NCBI GenBank assembly: GCA_002385815.1 | Contig: DGEE01000039.1 | Coordinates: forward strand, 30,492-38,452 | DNA: 7,961 nucleotides | Reading direction: 5' to 3' | Source of the DNA: Hungateiclostridiaceae bacterium UBA3934 | GTDB taxonomy: Bacteria > Bacillota > Clostridia > Acetivibrionales > DTU013 | In this document: in pieces, positions 6,280 to 7,961 of the stretch | How positions within the stretch are numbered: position 1 is the stretch's first letter | Layout: each line of letters starts with the position of its first letter | Notes under the pieces: generated by a model | What the model was told of the DNA's origin: nothing | The model's database searches: none | Seen by the model: the letters and a program-made list of their open reading frames with translations, nothing else | Program-made: the position numbers and the translations under genes

Positions 6280-6523
6280 CCTGCCTGAAAAAATCCAACT
6301 ATCTCCAAATTGTTTTTCATAAGTTATCTAATACTATCTCATAAAGTATTCACATTTCACAGCATGTTTTCTCAAAACAGCTTTATCATCAGGCCCGCGG
6401 CCATGATACGGCCAGGATCCGTATACATCTCCAGTACATTATTTTACCATAGTCCGCCGAAATTTTTCACTTAAATAAACACTCTATGGATACTCCAACA
6501 ACACTTCCATACCTTTCGACCGA
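6280..6523. promoter_or_regulatory. Structured gap upstream of the carrier gene
   Basis: This 244-bp gap lies between the deacetylase stop and the carrier gene, all on the minus strand. It holds three inverted repeats. AATACT/AGTATT (6330-6335 and 6345-6350, 9-base loop) lies about 60 bases before the carrier start. TGTTTT/AAAACA with an outer AGC/GCT (6361-6382) is a second. ATCAT-GGCC-CGC-GGCC-ATGAT with a 2-base bulge (6385-6407) is the most GC-rich. None is followed by a run of six or more T on the minus strand, so a classic terminator is not clear. A promoter for the carrier and FkbH genes could be here; minus-strand TTGAGA (about 6375-6370) and AATACT (6350-6345) are a weak pair 19 bases apart. 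Confidence 0.4.
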
Positions 6524-7961
6524 TCACTCCGTAATATCCGCCCTGATCCTCTCCACAAGCTCGCTGCCTGAAATATCCTCACCAGCCCTGTACCGTTTCA
6601 TCGCTCTCAGGCTCTGCGGCAACCCCTTGATAACAGTATTCATGCCTTCCTCGATGGTAAAAGTGATCTTCACTCCCATCTCACCCAGGAGAACTTCGCT
6701 CAAAGTTGTATAGAAGCCATTGGGATAGGCATATGCAATGACTTTGGCCTCCGTATTCTCTTCAATCTCCCGCCTCGATCTTTCAAAATCGCTGCGGAAA
6801 GCGGAAATGTATTCTTCTTCACTTTCGCCGGCCTTCATAAAGACACCCTGCCGGTAATCCTCGTCCAGTTGCTCGCTGTTGTGCATATCATAGCTGTGGC
6901 TCTGTATGTCTATCAGTCCGCTCTGCAGCATTTCCCGCGCTTCTTCGAATGAAAAATGGGGCGTTATCGGCACACCTGTATCCTTGTAGATCTCAGCGCC
7001 CACTGACACGCCGATCACATTGATGGTCGCGGCCATATCATATTTTTTCAGAAGCGGATAGGCCAGTTCATAATTGCTGCTGTAGCCGTCATCGAAGGTG
7101 ATCACCACCGGATTATCCGGCAACTCTTCACCTTTTTCCACATAGGCAGCCAGCTGATGCAGCGTGATGGCATTAAATCCGGCATCCTTCAATGCAGCCA
7201 GATGCTCCTCAAATCTTTCGGGAGTAATCACAGAACTGTTGGTCACCTCATCATCGAGATGATGGTACATCAGTATCGGGACCCTGCAGGTATGATCATC
7301 TATGTCCGGATACCCTGCTGCCGGCCCAGTGCCTGCGCTGTCGGTTCCTGCAACCGCTCCGCTGAAATATCCAGCCAGATGAGTGTCTATATTATCCTCG
7401 TCGACATACCTGCCAAAACCTTCAGGTACATATTTGCTGTCGTCCCCGAATATCCTTGCCAGTGCCATATCGCCGACTGCATTCCTGAAATGGTACGGGT
7501 CATAGAAATACCTTGGCTCGAAGCTGACCGAGTTATATCCGGAGAAGTCCCAGTAGGGAGTTATCTGTGACAGACGGGTAAGGAATTCCGCCAGCTGAGC
7601 TTTATCGTACATATCCATCTCCGTGTGATATATCGGAGATATGATCAGCATGAAGGAAACGCCCTTCTCATCACACATGTCTCTTATGCTCCGGATCGAA
7701 TCAAGGCATTCATCCATGGCATCCAGCGACTCCTTCTTCAAAACGGTCCGGAAGGCCGGATATGTTTCAAGATACTGCTTCAGACCGCTGATCCTTTCCA
7801 CATCCCTGACAGACTTGTCGTACGCACCTGTTTCAGGGATGAACACATCATTTTCATTGACCAGATATTCATCTGATATCCAGGCAGCTATCTTGTCAAC
7901 AGCATAGGATGGGTTTGCAAAAAGATACTTGCCGTAAAACAGCAGCAGCGATGAGCCGTCC
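6524..7961 (-). CDS. SGNH-like / NodB polysaccharide deacetylase (5' partial)
   Basis: The reading frame is open to the right edge, so the N-terminus is missing; 478 codons are visible (an in-frame GTG at 7846 is not a likely start). Visible residues 1-200 resemble the C-terminal part of SGNH/DltD-AlgJ-type acyl-ester proteins: a VSFMLIISP strand (about 102-110) and YFYDPYHFRNAVGDMAL (151-167), with Asp154 and His157 as the probable catalytic pair. The serine of that site should lie upstream of the window. A Gly/Ala-rich linker (about 200-222) leads to a NodB domain of the IcaB/PgaB type: VPILMYHHL (227-235), ITFDDGY (287-293, Asp290 and Asp291), IQSHSYDMH (352-360, metal ligands His355 and His360) and AYAYPNG (409-415). 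The metal triad is complete, so it should be an active deacetylase on an extracellular N-acetylated (or O-acetylated) polymer. The neighbouring carrier and FkbH genes suggest the same polymer carries a small acyl group. Which domain acts on which bond is not known. Confidence 0.9.
   Translation of the reverse strand, partial: DGSSLLLFYGKYLFANPSYAVDKIAAWISDEYLVNENDVFIPETGAYDKSVRDVERISGLKQYLETYPAFRTVLKKESLDAMDECLDSIRSIRDMCDEKGVSFMLIISPIYHTEMDMYDKAQLAEFLTRLSQITPYWDFSGYNSVSFEPRYFYDPYHFRNAVGDMALARIFGDDSKYVPEGFGRYVDEDNIDTHLAGYFSGAVAGTDSAGTGPAAGYPDIDDHTCRVPILMYHHLDDEVTNSSVITPERFEEHLAALKDAGFNAITLHQLAAYVEKGEELPDNPVVITFDDGYSSNYELAYPLLKKYDMAATINVIGVSVGAEIYKDTGVPITPHFSFEEAREMLQSGLIDIQSHSYDMHNSEQLDEDYRQGVFMKAGESEEEYISAFRSDFERSRREIEENTEAKVIAYAYPNGFYTTLSEVLLGEMGVKITFTIEEGMNTVIKGLPQSLRAMKRYRAGEDISGSELVERIRADITE

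Overview
The window looks like chromosomal DNA of an endospore-forming Firmicute, most likely a clostridium. The evidence is the yaaL-bofA gene pair (a sporulation-linked neighbourhood), a VanW/G5 cell-wall protein, a YflT-type general stress protein, purine-rich Shine-Dalgarno sites before nearly every gene, and frequent AGG and ATA codons at moderate GC. No rRNA, tRNA, CRISPR array, insertion sequence or phage gene was seen. Nine protein genes are supported; one runs off the right edge.

Left block (1-1396, minus strand): a Nudix hydrolase, a DUF2508/YaaL protein and a BofA-like inhibitor of pro-sigma-K processing lie head to tail and read leftward. An intergenic region of about 250 bp (1397-1643) separates the Nudix gene from a divergent plus-strand gene for a 640-residue VanW-family surface protein (membrane anchor, two peptidoglycan-binding-type domains, VanW, G5-like domain, acidic tail). 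Its stop codon overlaps, tail to tail, the stop codon of a minus-strand general stress protein with a YflT domain and a glycine-rich hydrophobic segment. A divergent intergenic region (4151-4360) then leads to a plus-strand gene for a small multi-span membrane protein of unknown function.

Right block (4884-7961, minus strand): three genes read leftward. First is a two-domain protein with an SGNH-like acyl-ester-handling domain joined to a NodB-type polysaccharide deacetylase; its 5' end is outside the window. Next is a small acyl carrier protein of the FkbJ type, and last an FkbH-type HAD-IIIC protein. In known systems FkbH proteins load a glyceryl group from 1,3-bisphosphoglycerate onto such a carrier. 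With an SGNH-like/deacetylase protein instead of polyketide genes beside them, this set looks like an envelope-polymer acylation system laid out like Dlt (carrier, loading enzyme, extracytoplasmic SGNH protein), with FkbH in the place of DltA. That is the most interesting content of the window. The assignment is an inference from domain content and gene order; a membrane acyltransferase (MBOAT), if present, would lie outside the right edge.
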